From: an uncultured Chloroflexota bacterium
GTDB taxonomy: Bacteria > Chloroflexota > Anaerolineae > UBA4142 > SHND01
Direction of reading: 5' to 3'
Assembly (NCBI GenBank): GCA_937870825.1
Contig: CALMZO010000260.1
Coordinates: forward strand, 1-61,625
Length of the DNA: 61,625 bases
In this document: piece after piece, positions 1 through 8,093 of the stretch
Numbering within the stretch: the stretch's first letter is position 1
Layout: each line of letters opens with the position of its first letter
The notes under the pieces: generated by a model
The model's database searches: none
What the model was told of the DNA's origin: nothing
The model's input: the letters and a program-made list of their open reading frames with translations, nothing else
Program-made: the position numbers and the translations under genes

Positions 1-99
1 GCGATTGGATTTGCTGAAATTACACACGCGGCAGCCGAAGCGTTGACGTGGGCGGGAACATCGCAGCGCCATCAAGTGGGGTCATCAAACGCCGAGTGA
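1..99 (+). CDS. Possible 3' end of an upstream gene (partial)
   Basis: Frame 1 is open from the first base to a TGA at 97-99 and would encode 32 C-terminal residues (it begins AIGFAEITHAAAEAL). Codon choice is like that of the neighbouring genes, but no domain can be recognised in so short a stretch. It would converge on the aldo/keto reductase 38 bases downstream. It could equally be a chance open frame at the window edge. Confidence 0.3.
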   Translation, partial: AIGFAEITHAAAEALTWAGTSQRHQVGSSNAE

Positions 100-137
100 A
101 ATTGCGCGGGCGGGCGCAGGGTGCTGTGCAAAAAATT

Positions 138-1109
138 TTATTGCGGCTTGTTTCCCATGATATCGTCAATGTGTTTGAGAACGTCCGGCGTCAACTTTTC
201 TTGCACATTCAGTGCGCCGAGATTTTCTTGCAGTTGTTCCACTTTGGACGCGCCGAGAATGACACTGCTGATATTTTGATTTTTCAAACACCACGCAATC
301 GCCAACTGCGCGAGCGTGCTGCCCAACTCATTGGCGACGGGCACGAGCTGTTTGACTTTGTCCACCCGCGCAGGCGTGATGCCGCTTTGTTGTAGCCATT
401 CGTAACCGGGCTGCGCGGCGCGCGAATCGGCGGGAATGCCGTTATTGTACTTGCCGCTCAAGAGTCCCGACGCGAGCGGACTCCAAATGACGTTGCCGTA
501 GTGCCGGTCACGAAACAAACGCGCGTATTCGCCTTCCACTTTTTGACGCGTGAACAAATTATAGTGCGACTGTTCCGTCACCGGCTTGTGCAAATGATTT
601 TTTTCGGCGATATAAATCGCGCAGGCAATTTCATACGCGCTCCATTCCGAAGTCCCCCAATAGAGCGCCTTGCCCGACTCGATAATGTCGTGCATCGCCC
701 ACACCGTTTCCTCAATCGGCGTATCCCAATCTGCGCGATGGCAAAAAATCAAATCCACATAATCAAGCTGCAACCGCTTGAGTGAGCCGTCAATCCCCTT
801 CATCAAGAATTTGCGATTGAGCGTGTTTTCTTGATTCACACTCTCTTTCAAGCCCCAATAAAATTTGGTAGAGACCAAATACGCCTCGCGAGTCCACCCC
901 GTCCGTTTCAACACCGCGCCCATGATGCTTTCCGCTTTGCCCGCGGCGTACGATTGCGCGTTATCAAAAAAATTGACGCCCGCATCAAATGCGGTTTGCA
1001 TCAAACGCAGCGCATCCTCTTCGCCAATTTGTTCCCCGAACGTCACCCACGCGCCGAACGATAATTCACTGACCTTGACCCCGGCATTGCCGAGACGACG
1101 ATAGTCCAT
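138..1109 (-). CDS. Aldo/keto reductase, Kv-beta-like (AKR6 type)
   Basis: The 323-residue product is a full-length NAD(P)H-dependent oxidoreductase with a TIM-barrel fold, probably cytoplasmic, reducing aldehydes or ketones; the substrate cannot be told. It begins [16 protein letters not shown]. The catalytic Asp/Tyr lie in [14 protein letters not shown], the Lys in STKFYWG and the His in FCHRADWD. The C-terminal part contains the cofactor-binding stretch [17 protein letters not shown]. Length and the STKFYWG motif match the voltage-gated potassium channel beta-subunit branch. The start is supported by GGAG six bases upstream. The gene is monocistronic as far as can be seen. Confidence 0.93.
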   Translation of the reverse strand: MDYRRLGNAGVKVSELSFGAWVTFGEQIGEEDALRLMQTAFDAGVNFFDNAQSYAAGKAESIMGAVLKRTGWTREAYLVSTKFYWGLKESVNQENTLNRKFLMKGIDGSLKRLQLDYVDLIFCHRADWDTPIEETVWAMHDIIESGKALYWGTSEWSAYEIACAIYIAEKNHLHKPVTEQSHYNLFTRQKVEGEYARLFRDRHYGNVIWSPLASGLLSGKYNNGIPADSRAAQPGYEWLQQSGITPARVDKVKQLVPVANELGSTLAQLAIAWCLKNQNISSVILGASKVEQLQENLGALNVQEKLTPDVLKHIDDIMGNKPQ

Positions 1110-1180
1110 GATTCTTCTCCGTTTTATTGTTGATTACGCGTTTTATGCGTGAACGCATTCTATACACTTTTGTGTTGCAC

Positions 1181-1212
1181 AAAAAATCCCTGAAAAAGAA
1201 TTTTCAGGGATT
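1181..1212 (-). terminator. Intrinsic terminator after the BNR/MoaD pair
   Basis: A perfect 12-bp stem (AATCCCTGAAAA, 1185-1196, with its complement at 1201-1212) closes a 4-base loop. On the minus strand it is followed by six T (1181-1186). It lies 31 bases after the MoaD-like stop codon. Confidence 0.85.
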
Positions 1213-1243
1213 CTCCATGAACTGTTCGCTCCAGGGCTCGCCG

Positions 1244-1510
1244 TCAGCCACCACCGCTAATTGCCAAAATAATTTGGATCGAATCCTTCGGCTGCACGGG
1301 TGTTTCCAGGGTCGGCGCGAGGCGTGAATTGACAAACAACTTGAGATGTTCGCGCAACCGTCCCTGTTCGTCAACCAAACGAAATTTCAAACCGGGATAG
1401 CGCGCGTCCAAATCGTCAAACACCGCGCGCAGATGTTCGCCCGCGCTTTCAACTTGACGCGCGCCGTTCGTATACTTGCGTAAAGGCGTTGGGATTGCGA
1501 TGACCGCCAT
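1244..1510 (-). CDS. MoaD/ThiS-like small sulfur-carrier (ubiquitin-fold) protein
   Basis: The 88-residue product starts MAVIAIPTPLRKYTNG and ends AISGGG, the di-glycine tail of beta-grasp sulfur carriers that are adenylated and thiocarboxylated. The interior fits MoaD (LRAVFDDLDARYPGLKFRL, then a hydrophobic strand before the tail). The ATG at 1510 is chosen because an upstream extension would overlap the BNR gene; the gap to the BNR stop codon is 7 bases, so the two are co-transcribed. No E1-like MoeB/ThiF gene or molybdopterin operon is adjacent, so the carrier's target is unknown. It may serve a pathway other than molybdopterin synthesis. Confidence 0.82.
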   Translation of the reverse strand: MAVIAIPTPLRKYTNGARQVESAGEHLRAVFDDLDARYPGLKFRLVDEQGRLREHLKLFVNSRLAPTLETPVQPKDSIQIILAISGGG

Positions 1511-1517
1511 GTAGAAA

Positions 1518-2705
1518 CTATAGCTCTGCCACTTCGACGGAATAAATTTCCGGCAAGTGGTCGGCGATGCGCGTCCAGGATTCACCTTCATCGCGGCTTG
1601 CCCACACTTGGCCGCCCGTGGTCCCAAAGTACAGACCCAGCGGGGCGCGCGTGTCGCTGTTCATCGCCTGGCGTTTGATGGTGAACCAACCTTCTTTCGT
1701 CGGCATTCCTTTGGCTTGGCGTTTCCACGTTTTGCCCGCGTTGTAGGTCACGAACGCGGCGGGCTTGCCGTCATGCGGCACGCGCGCGTACGGAAAGGCT
1801 TCGTTCGGAAAAATCCACGCGACGTTTGGGTTGCGCGGATGCGTCACGATGGGAAAACCGTGGTCCGAAATTCCTTTCGGCAATTTGTTGCCGATGCGAA
1901 CCCACACCCCTTCTTTGCGGTCCATCGTATACACGCCGAAATGATTTTGCTGGTACAAACGGTCGGGGTCGCGGGCGTTCATGCGCGTCGAATGCGGGTC
2001 ATGCCCGTATTCCGCTGTGGGGTTTTCGAGAAATTCGGAAACGATGCCTTGATTCAACGGCTTCCAATCCGCGCCGTGGTCGAACGATTCAAAAACACCC
2101 CCCCCCGACAAACTGACGTACATGTGATTCGGGTCGCGCGGGTCAATCAAAATCGAATGCAGTGTAGGACCACCCGGCGGACCTTCTTCGGGCGGACCCA
2201 CCCATTCGTTAAACATGGGATGCTGATTGAAACCCGCCACCTGACTCCACGTTGCGCCGCCATCTTCGGAACGAAACAGACCCTGCGGCGACGTGCCGAG
2301 ATACCACACACCGGGTTCGCTCGTATGTCCGGGACTGAGCCAAAAATTGTGATGAATCGTGCGCCCCGCACCTTGCGGAAAGGCGGGCGGCGTTGTCGCT
2401 TCCGTCCACGTTTTGCCAAAATCGGTGGAGCGATGAATCGTCGGTCCCAGATGTCCGCCGCGTTCCGTCATCAAAATTGTTTTTCTATCGCGCGGGTCAA
2501 GCACCATGTGATGCACCATGCTGCCGACCATCACGTCGCGAATCGTTTCCCAATTTTTGCGTTTGCCGTCGCCGCGCAAAATAAATCCGCCTTTGCGCGT
2601 GCCGACGAGCAACAAAATATCGCGCGGCACACTTTTGGTGCCAATCAGGGTTGAGGCGGAGGATTTTTTTGCGGACGGTGTGCGCGTTGCAGATTTTGGG
2701 GGCAT
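1518..2705 (-). CDS. BNR/Asp-box (sialidase-like) beta-propeller protein
   Basis: The 395-residue protein carries at least five Asp-box-like turns (RSTDFGKTWTEA, RSEDGGATWSQ, ESFDHGADWKPL, YNAGKTWKRQ, SRDEGESWTRI), typical of YVTN/BNR beta-propellers related to exo-alpha-sialidases and photosystem assembly factors. There is no signal peptide; the N-terminus is Lys/Ser/Thr-rich and is followed by DILLLVGTRKGGF. The ATG at 2705 is preferred over the longer frame because AAGGAGAA stands just before it. A run of nine C (2098-2106) lies inside the gene. It is followed at once by the MoaD-like gene. Substrate and true enzymatic activity are unknown. Confidence 0.85.
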   Translation of the reverse strand: MPPKSATRTPSAKKSSASTLIGTKSVPRDILLLVGTRKGGFILRGDGKRKNWETIRDVMVGSMVHHMVLDPRDRKTILMTERGGHLGPTIHRSTDFGKTWTEATTPPAFPQGAGRTIHHNFWLSPGHTSEPGVWYLGTSPQGLFRSEDGGATWSQVAGFNQHPMFNEWVGPPEEGPPGGPTLHSILIDPRDPNHMYVSLSGGGVFESFDHGADWKPLNQGIVSEFLENPTAEYGHDPHSTRMNARDPDRLYQQNHFGVYTMDRKEGVWVRIGNKLPKGISDHGFPIVTHPRNPNVAWIFPNEAFPYARVPHDGKPAAFVTYNAGKTWKRQAKGMPTKEGWFTIKRQAMNSDTRAPLGLYFGTTGGQVWASRDEGESWTRIADHLPEIYSVEVAEL

Positions 2706-2805
2706 GTCGTTTCTCCTTTTTGACGATGCCCATATTGTAATAGAACGGATGTGCGATGTCAATGGGTTTACGTGACCGTTCGATTATTTTTTCCGAATGG
2801 CATAA

Positions 2806-4005
2806 TCATTGCGCGGCGTGCTTTTTCAAATACGTCAAAATAATTCCAAACATCCCCAACGCCAACACCGCCATCACGCCAATCACCCACAACAAACTCA
2901 CCGGACTCACGCGTTCAAACAATTGTCCGATAAAAGTTGGCATCATCAAATTGCCCGAACTCGCGCCCGCGAAAAAAAGTCCCGTCACCGATGCCGTAAT
3001 CGTCATGTGCCTGCCTGTGAACGTGAGAATCGTCGGAAACGCGGATGCGATGCCGAGACCGAACAAAAATGTTCCGCTCCACAACGCGAGCCACGAGGTC
3101 GGCAGTGCAATCAAAATTCCAATCCCCGCCGCCGCCAGCAACAAATCCACCAGAATGATTACGCGCGGACGCAACCGCGCGGCGAGTGGAATCGAAGCCA
3201 GCCGTCCCACCATGAACGCGCCCCAAAACGCGGCAGTCACGTACGCGGCTGTCGCTTCATCCGCCAAATTCATTTTCACCACGTACGTCGAAATCCAACC
3301 GGCGTAGCTGATTTCCGCGCCCGCGACCAAAAAGAAAAACAATGCGACAAGCGCCACGAGCAAATAGTCCGGACGCGCGCGCGCGCGTTCTGCGTGCGTA
3401 ACAAGCGGCTGCGGATTCGGCAGCGGAAAAAACAAAACCGCGATGGGCAAGACCAACACCGCCAGCAAAAAATAACCCGCGCGAAAATCTCCGGTCACTT
3501 GAATCGCTTGGGCAATCAACAACGGCGAAATCAGTCCGCCGACCGCAAAAAACAAATGCAAGCCGTTCATGTACGGCGCGACGCGCTCACGATGCACCCA
3601 AACAATCAACGTATTCGCGCCGACATCCACAATTGCTTCCGTCAGACCAATTACGAAAACGACCAATATCAAAAGCCACAACAGCGGCACGAACGGAATC
3701 GCCGCAAGTGACAAGGCAATGAGCAGCACTGCGAGCGCGATTGTTTGATGTACGGGCAAACGGTCCAACACGCGTCCGCCGCCGAACGAACCGAGCATGT
3801 ACCCGAACGAACGCGCAGTGAACAGAAAACTGATTGCCGCCACCGTACTGCCCGTTTGTGCCGCCAAACCCAGCAGCGTCGGACCCATGGACGCCGTCGT
3901 CAAGCCCAAGGCAACGAACGCGGCATAGTACGTGAACGTTTGTCCAAGCGCGAGCGTGCTGCTGTTTTGCCTGAGACGCTGCCAAAGTGAATGAGCAGAG
4001 TTCAT
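2806..4005 (-). CDS. MFS transporter
   Basis: The 399-residue protein has about twelve hydrophobic segments and the general organisation of the major facilitator superfamily: an N-terminal half with a polar loop around RSFGYMLGSFGGGRVLDRLP (motif A-like) and a C-terminal half with similar spacing. It is a secondary carrier of the cytoplasmic membrane. The look resembles fucose/FucP-like and YfkF-type carriers, but the substrate cannot be assigned. AAGGAA precedes the ATG at 4005. It is divergent from the nitrilase-fold gene. Confidence 0.88.
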   Translation of the reverse strand: MNSAHSLWQRLRQNSSTLALGQTFTYYAAFVALGLTTASMGPTLLGLAAQTGSTVAAISFLFTARSFGYMLGSFGGGRVLDRLPVHQTIALAVLLIALSLAAIPFVPLLWLLILVVFVIGLTEAIVDVGANTLIVWVHRERVAPYMNGLHLFFAVGGLISPLLIAQAIQVTGDFRAGYFLLAVLVLPIAVLFFPLPNPQPLVTHAERARARPDYLLVALVALFFFLVAGAEISYAGWISTYVVKMNLADEATAAYVTAAFWGAFMVGRLASIPLAARLRPRVIILVDLLLAAAGIGILIALPTSWLALWSGTFLFGLGIASAFPTILTFTGRHMTITASVTGLFFAGASSGNLMMPTFIGQLFERVSPVSLLWVIGVMAVLALGMFGIILTYLKKHAAQ

Positions 4006-4110
4006 TTTTGTTTCCTTGATGAGATGGGAGCATTATAGAGAGAGGGCATAAAAAAGGAAATAAGGGAAATGAGAAAATCGCGCGTCGTACTCGCACGCAA
4101 AAAATTCACG

Positions 4111-4139
4111 TTGCCTATAAATTTCAACAGTGTTAGAAT
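4111..4139 (+). promoter_or_regulatory. Sigma70-type promoter for the nitrilase-fold gene
   Basis: TTGCCT (4111-4116) and TAGAAT (4134-4139) are separated by 17 bases, about 90 bases before the ATG at 4233. Confidence 0.5.
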
Positions 4140-4232
4140 CGTCGCGCATCGCAACTAGCCAATCCCACATCGTTCTGTTCTATCGCACTGACCACTGAAT
4201 ACTAAAGACGGATTACTGAATCTGGAGTCTAC

Positions 4233-5063
4233 ATGCGTGATGTAACCATCGCTCTCGTTCAATTGCATCCCCAACTCGGCGCGGTCAATGACAATCTCGA
4301 CCGCATGGGCAAAATTATTCAACAAATTTGTACAACGCAGCGCGTCAACCTCATTGTCTTTCCCGAACTTGCGACGACGGGCTATGAGAACGGCGTGAAC
4401 TTTACCGACCTCGCCGAACAAATCCCCGGTTACACCTCGAACTTTTTGGGAAAACTCGCGAGCGATTTTCACACCTGGATTGTGACGGGCATGGTGGTCA
4501 AGCACAAAGTCGAGAGCGTGATTTACAATTCCGCGATTGTGATTGGACCCGACGGCGAAGTGACGGGCGAATATCGCAAAGTCCATCTCAAGGGCGAAGA
4601 AAAAATGGCGTTCCGTCCGGGTTTCAAATTGCCGGTCTTTGAAACCGATTTTGGCAATCTCGGCATTTTGCTCGGCTGGGATCTGGCGTTTCCCGAAACG
4701 GCGCGTTCGCTTGCGCTCGACGGCGCGGAATTGATTGTCGTGCCTGCGAATTGGGAAGCCCCGAATGTGGAAGAATGGAAAACGTACTTGTACGCGCGGG
4801 CGTACGAAAATGCCGTGTTCGTCGGCGGCGCGAATCGTCTGGGCAGCGAGTACACGTACTCGTTTTTCGGCGAGACCCAAGTGATTGGACCGCGCGGCGA
4901 GCTGTACGCCCAAGTGCCAAAAGAAGAAGAGACGAATTTGCCGCAAGAGGGTTGGGCAGTCGCGCAAATTGATTTGGACCTCGTGAAAAAATATCGCGAG
5001 GAGTTGCAAGTATTTCAAGCGCGCCAGCCCGGCGCGTACCGGACGGTGGTAAAGCAGTATTGA
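4233..5063 (+). CDS. Carbon-nitrogen hydrolase (nitrilase) superfamily protein, catalytic Cys replaced
   Basis: The 276-residue protein has the alpha-beta-beta-alpha nitrilase fold. The catalytic Glu (FPELATTGYE, Glu45) and Lys (EYRKVHL, Lys116) are present. The nucleophile motif, usually L-I-C-Y-D before the phenylalanine-proline-glutamate, reads LLGWDLAFPE, so Gly148 stands where the cysteine is expected (codon GGC). Family members hydrolyse amides or nitriles or act as amidase domains in larger enzymes; this one should be inactive by the canonical mechanism. The frame is intact and not otherwise degraded, which suggests a retained non-hydrolytic role. It is followed by threonine aldolase after a short gap. 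Confidence 0.88.
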   Translation: MRDVTIALVQLHPQLGAVNDNLDRMGKIIQQICTTQRVNLIVFPELATTGYENGVNFTDLAEQIPGYTSNFLGKLASDFHTWIVTGMVVKHKVESVIYNSAIVIGPDGEVTGEYRKVHLKGEEKMAFRPGFKLPVFETDFGNLGILLGWDLAFPETARSLALDGAELIVVPANWEAPNVEEWKTYLYARAYENAVFVGGANRLGSEYTYSFFGETQVIGPRGELYAQVPKEEETNLPQEGWAVAQIDLDLVKKYREELQVFQARQPGAYRTVVKQY

Positions 5064-5065
5064 CC

Positions 5066-5128
5066 GATGACGAACGACGAAAGACGAACGCAGCAAAAGT
5101 TTTCTTTCGTCGTCCGTCCTTCGTCATC
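5066..5128. repeat. Intergenic imperfect inverted repeat
   Basis: Two nested perfect 9-bp arms face each other: GATGACGAA (5066) with TTCGTCATC (5120), and CGACGAAAG (5075) with CTTTCGTCG (5104). Similar ATGACGAA/TTCGTCAT words occur in other gaps of this window (for example around 34570), so this is a member of a dispersed family. Confidence 0.6.
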
Positions 5129-5134
5129 CGTCCG

Positions 5135-6166
5135 ATGATTGACCTCCGTTCCGATACCGTAACTCAGCCCACCCCCGCGATGCGCGATGCGATGGCGCGT
5201 GCGGAAGTGGGCGATGATGTGTACGGCGAAGACCCGACAGTGAATCGTTTGGAAGAACTCGCGGCGGACATGTTGGGCAAAGACGCCGCGTTGTTTGTTT
5301 CCAGCGGCACCATGGGCAACCTCATCGCGCTGTTGACACACTGTGCGCGCGGCGATGAAATTATCGTCGGCAACCAAGCGCACATTTTTGTTGCCGAGCA
5401 AGGAGGCGCATCGGTGCTGGGCGGAATCGCGATGTATCCATTGCAAAATCAACCTGACGGCACGATGCGTTTGGATGACATTCGTAATGCGATTCGTACC
5501 GACGACGTACATTATCCGCGCACGCGATTGATTTGTCTCGAGAATACGCACATGCGTTTGAACGGCGCGCCGTTGTCCGTTGAATATCATGAACAAGTAC
5601 GCGAAATTGCGGACGCGCATCGTTTGGAAATTCACACCGACGGCGCGCGCATTTTTAACGCGGCAGTTGCGCTCAATGTCAATGTGAAAGAAATCGCGCG
5701 TTTTTCCGATTCCGTCCAATTTTGTTTGTCGAAAGGATTGGCAGCGCCGATTGGTTCGATGCTGGTCGGCGCGCGCGATTTTATTCACGAAGCAAGACGC
5801 GCGCGCAAACTCATCGGCGGCGGCACGCGCCAAGCAGGAATTATTGCGGCGGCGGGAATCGTGGCACTCGAAACGAGGATTGAGCGTCTTGCTCAAGACC
5901 ACGCCAATGCAAAATATCTTGCCGAACAACTCGCCGATGTGCCGGGCATTGAACTCGACCCGTCGAGCATCCAAACCAACATGGTGATTTTTGACCTCGC
6001 GCCCAACGGCATCCCCGCGCATGAACTCGCGCGCCGGGTACAAGCACAAGGCGTACTGTTACAACCGCGCGGCGCGTACAAACTGCGCGCCGCAACGCAT
6101 TACGGCGTCACGCGCGCCGATGTGGATACGGCACTGCAAGCAATTCGCGCCGCGCTCGCCGAATGA
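5135..6166 (+). CDS. ltaE: Low-specificity L-threonine aldolase
   Basis: The 343-residue PLP enzyme of fold type I cleaves L-threonine and L-allo-threonine to glycine and acetaldehyde. It begins MIDLRSDTVTQPTPAMRDAM, the family's typical start, and contains the tetramer-interface stretch DDVYGEDPTVNRLEE and the PLP lysine in FCLSKGLAAPIGSMLVG. The ATG at 5135 is chosen because homology begins there; the open frame extends 75 bases upstream into the inverted repeat. It is probably transcribed with the upstream gene. Confidence 0.95.
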   Translation: MIDLRSDTVTQPTPAMRDAMARAEVGDDVYGEDPTVNRLEELAADMLGKDAALFVSSGTMGNLIALLTHCARGDEIIVGNQAHIFVAEQGGASVLGGIAMYPLQNQPDGTMRLDDIRNAIRTDDVHYPRTRLICLENTHMRLNGAPLSVEYHEQVREIADAHRLEIHTDGARIFNAAVALNVNVKEIARFSDSVQFCLSKGLAAPIGSMLVGARDFIHEARRARKLIGGGTRQAGIIAAAGIVALETRIERLAQDHANAKYLAEQLADVPGIELDPSSIQTNMVIFDLAPNGIPAHELARRVQAQGVLLQPRGAYKLRAATHYGVTRADVDTALQAIRAALAE

Positions 6167-6213
6167 CCTTTACGTTTGACGTTTCCATCTCCAAGTTTCA
6201 ATCTCCCAACCCT

Positions 6214-6486
6214 ATGCAACTTTCTCCACTTGTCCCCGTCGTCGGTCTGCTCGTCATCATTGGCAATATCGTCGTCGCGGCAGTGCGCCCGTATTTGCCG
6301 CCCACGGCGATGGGGGTTCAATTGTTTATCGGGGGCATGACGACGCTGATTATTTCTGTCATTGACCTCATCATCCCGATTGGGATTGCCGAGTACGAAA
6401 ATATCTTGTTGTTTGTCACGGGCTGCATCAATTGCGCGGTCGGCTATTACATGGTGCTGTTGGAAATGCGGAAACAGGAGGCGTAA
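6214..6486 (+). CDS. Small integral membrane protein (hypothetical)
   Basis: A 90-residue product starting MQLSPLVPVVGLLVIIGNIV has three likely membrane helices (about 6-24, 34-54 and 62-80) and a basic C-terminus. An in-frame ATG at 6163 overlaps the threonine aldolase stop, but neither start has a clear Shine-Dalgarno sequence. It is separated by 2 bases from the next small membrane gene and the two probably form a pair. No family is recognised. Confidence 0.6.
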   Translation: MQLSPLVPVVGLLVIIGNIVVAAVRPYLPPTAMGVQLFIGGMTTLIISVIDLIIPIGIAEYENILLFVTGCINCAVGYYMVLLEMRKQEA

Positions 6487-6488
6487 GA

Positions 6489-6749
6489 ATGTTGACCACA
6501 ATCATGGGGGCAGGCGTATTCTCGATTGGTTTCTTTATGCTCATTCTCGCGTTGATGGACTTGCTCGGCATTGGCGGCTTGATCTTTGGTTTGGGGCAGC
6601 GCATTCTGCTTTATGTCGGCGGAATTTTTTTGTGCGTTCTCGGTTACACCATGGCGCGTCGTTTGCCGCGCGCAAGCGTTGTCGCCACCGAAAGTTTTCC
6701 TCAATCCGATTTCCCCGAACCACCCCCATCTACCGACGATACGCTTTGA
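6489..6749 (+). CDS. Small integral membrane protein (hypothetical)
   Basis: The 86-residue protein (MLTTIMGAGVFSIGFFMLIL...) has two hydrophobic segments at about 5-28 and 34-52 and a soluble Pro-rich tail ending PPPSTDDTL. The start at 6489 is fixed by GGAGG about 8 bases upstream, inside the end of the preceding gene. No family recognised. Confidence 0.65.
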   Translation: MLTTIMGAGVFSIGFFMLILALMDLLGIGGLIFGLGQRILLYVGGIFLCVLGYTMARRLPRASVVATESFPQSDFPEPPPSTDDTL

Positions 6750-6859
6750 CATGGTGCGGCGAGTTCCGTTTCCAATCCTTCCCTCATTTGGCATTTATGA
6801 ATGGTGTGTACACAGAGCAGTGTTTGATGCACGCGCAGCGAATAACCTCACCCCTTCCC

Positions 6860-7049
6860 TCTCCTTTGCAAGGAGAGGGTTAGGGAGAGGTCTCCTTTGC
6901 AAGGAGAGGGTTAGGGAGAGGTCTCCTTTGCAAGGAGAGGGTTAGGGGGAGAGGTCTCCTTTGCAAGGAGAGGGTTAGGGGGAGAGGTCTCCTTTGCAAG
7001 GAGAGGGTTAGGGAGAGGTCTCCTTTGTAAGGAGAGGGAAAGGTGAGGT
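6860..7049. repeat. Six-copy tandem repeat of a 31-33 bp palindromic unit
   Basis: Units begin at 6860, 6891, 6922, 6955, 6988 and 7019. Each contains CTCCTTTGCAAGGAG, a near-perfect palindrome, followed by a G-rich AGGGTTAGGGAGAGG arm; two units carry two extra G. Single relatives lie near 10210 and 30231. There are no unique spacers, so it is not a CRISPR array. It abuts the aminopeptidase remnant. Confidence 0.9.
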
Positions 7050-7050
7050 C

Positions 7051-7275
7051 GGTGAACTCGGCATTGGCTGCAATCCGGGGATTCAACGCCACATGCGCGA
7101 TAGGCTGTACGATGAAAAAATCAACGGCACGTTTCATCTCGCCGTCGGCGCGGGCTTTCCCTTTATCGGCGGCGAAAATGAAAGCCGTGTGCATTCGGAC
7201 ATGGTAAAAAATTTACGCGACGGCGGAAAAATTTTCTTGGACGGAAACCTGTCCGGGAAAATGGAAGGTGGCTGA
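7051..7275 (+). pseudogene. 3' remnant of an M29 (thermophilic) aminopeptidase gene
   Basis: The frame ending at TGA 7273-7275 encodes GELGIGCNPGIQ, then LYDEKINGTFHLAVGAG, GGENESRVHSDMV and a final GKIFLDGNLSGKMEGG. This is the C-terminal metal-binding region of M29 aminopeptidases (GxGxNP, DEK, GT-H-A-G, H-D). About 75 of some 370 residues remain. The 5' part is replaced by the tandem repeat array, so no functional product is expected. The gene's end overlaps the Shine-Dalgarno region of the M23 gene. Confidence 0.75.
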
Positions 7276-7279
7276 TTTG

Positions 7280-7975
7280 ATGCCGGTACGAATTTTATTT
7301 CTTGCGGTTGTTGCAATCGCACTGTTTGTTCCATCACCCTCACCAATCCTCGCCCAAGAATCCAAGCCGTTCATCTTGCCATTCCAAGACCCGCCGGGAC
7401 CCAACACGTGGCTTCTCGGCCAACTCTATGGCAATACGACGGGCGCATACGCAAATCGCCGCGAATTTTACGCGGCAGGGCAGGGCTTGCATTTTGGTCT
7501 CGATTTTTCGACGCCGTGTGGAACGAAACTGGTTGCGATTGGAGATGGCGTCGTGTTGGGCGCGGATGGTCCGTGGGGCAGCGCACCGCACAATTTGATG
7601 ATTGACCATCGCAACGGCTATTGGTCGCTGTACGGACATTTGTTGGAAAAGCCGAATCTCAAAGCCGGCGAGCGCGTGACGAAGGGCCAAGTCGTTGCGT
7701 TGAGCGGTGACCCCGATTCCACCTGCAACTCGCGCCCGCACCTGCATCTCGAAATTCGCGCCAACAACAACGAACGGTTCGTGAACCCCATCAACTTGAT
7801 GAATGCGGATTGGGACACGCTCGCGTTGTTTGGACAATTCGGACGCGGCTTTGAACGCGACCTGGATGACCCGCGCAAATGGCAAACGATGTACGACCAA
7901 CCGGACGGCATTCGCGGCGCGCCCTTGATCAACGATTTTAGAAATCCGTGGCCCCCCTCGTTCAATTTCCGCTGA
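7280..7975 (+). CDS. Secreted M23-family metallopeptidase (LytM-like)
   Basis: The 231-residue precursor has a signal peptide (MPVRILFLAVVAIALFV..., likely cleavage near ILAQES) and an M23 zinc-peptidase domain. Zinc ligands are visible as H-x3-D in GLHFGLDFSTPCG and as HLHLEI near the C-terminus, with SLYGHL between them. The family cleaves peptide bonds in peptidoglycan cross-bridges. The ATG at 7280 has GGAAGGTGG upstream; a GTG at 7268 is an alternative. It could act in wall remodelling or autolysis. Confidence 0.9.
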   Translation: MPVRILFLAVVAIALFVPSPSPILAQESKPFILPFQDPPGPNTWLLGQLYGNTTGAYANRREFYAAGQGLHFGLDFSTPCGTKLVAIGDGVVLGADGPWGSAPHNLMIDHRNGYWSLYGHLLEKPNLKAGERVTKGQVVALSGDPDSTCNSRPHLHLEIRANNNERFVNPINLMNADWDTLALFGQFGRGFERDLDDPRKWQTMYDQPDGIRGAPLINDFRNPWPPSFNFR

Positions 7976-8009
7976 CCGCGTTTCTTTCCAGTCTAGCCAT
8001 CATCACTCA

Positions 8010-8066
8010 CGCCAAGGCGCCAAGAAACTTGTTTTGAGTAAACCTTTGCGGCTTGGCGGCTTGGCG
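8010..8066. repeat. Dispersed inverted repeat, CGCCAAG type
   Basis: CGCCAAGGCGCCAAG (8010-8024) faces CTTGGCGGCTTGGCG (8052-8066). This type of intergenic repeat is common in several bacterial phyla. It lies directly before the lipoprotein gene. Confidence 0.65.
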
Positions 8067-8093
8067 CGAGACTTGCAGCATACCGTACGTGTT

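Noticed and set aside
1557..2654. 365-codon open frame antisense to the BNR gene
   Set aside because: His/Arg-rich translation typical of antisense of GC-rich genes; no motif.
6860..7049. Possible CRISPR array
   Set aside because: The units follow each other without unique spacers and contain an internal palindrome; it is a tandem repeat.
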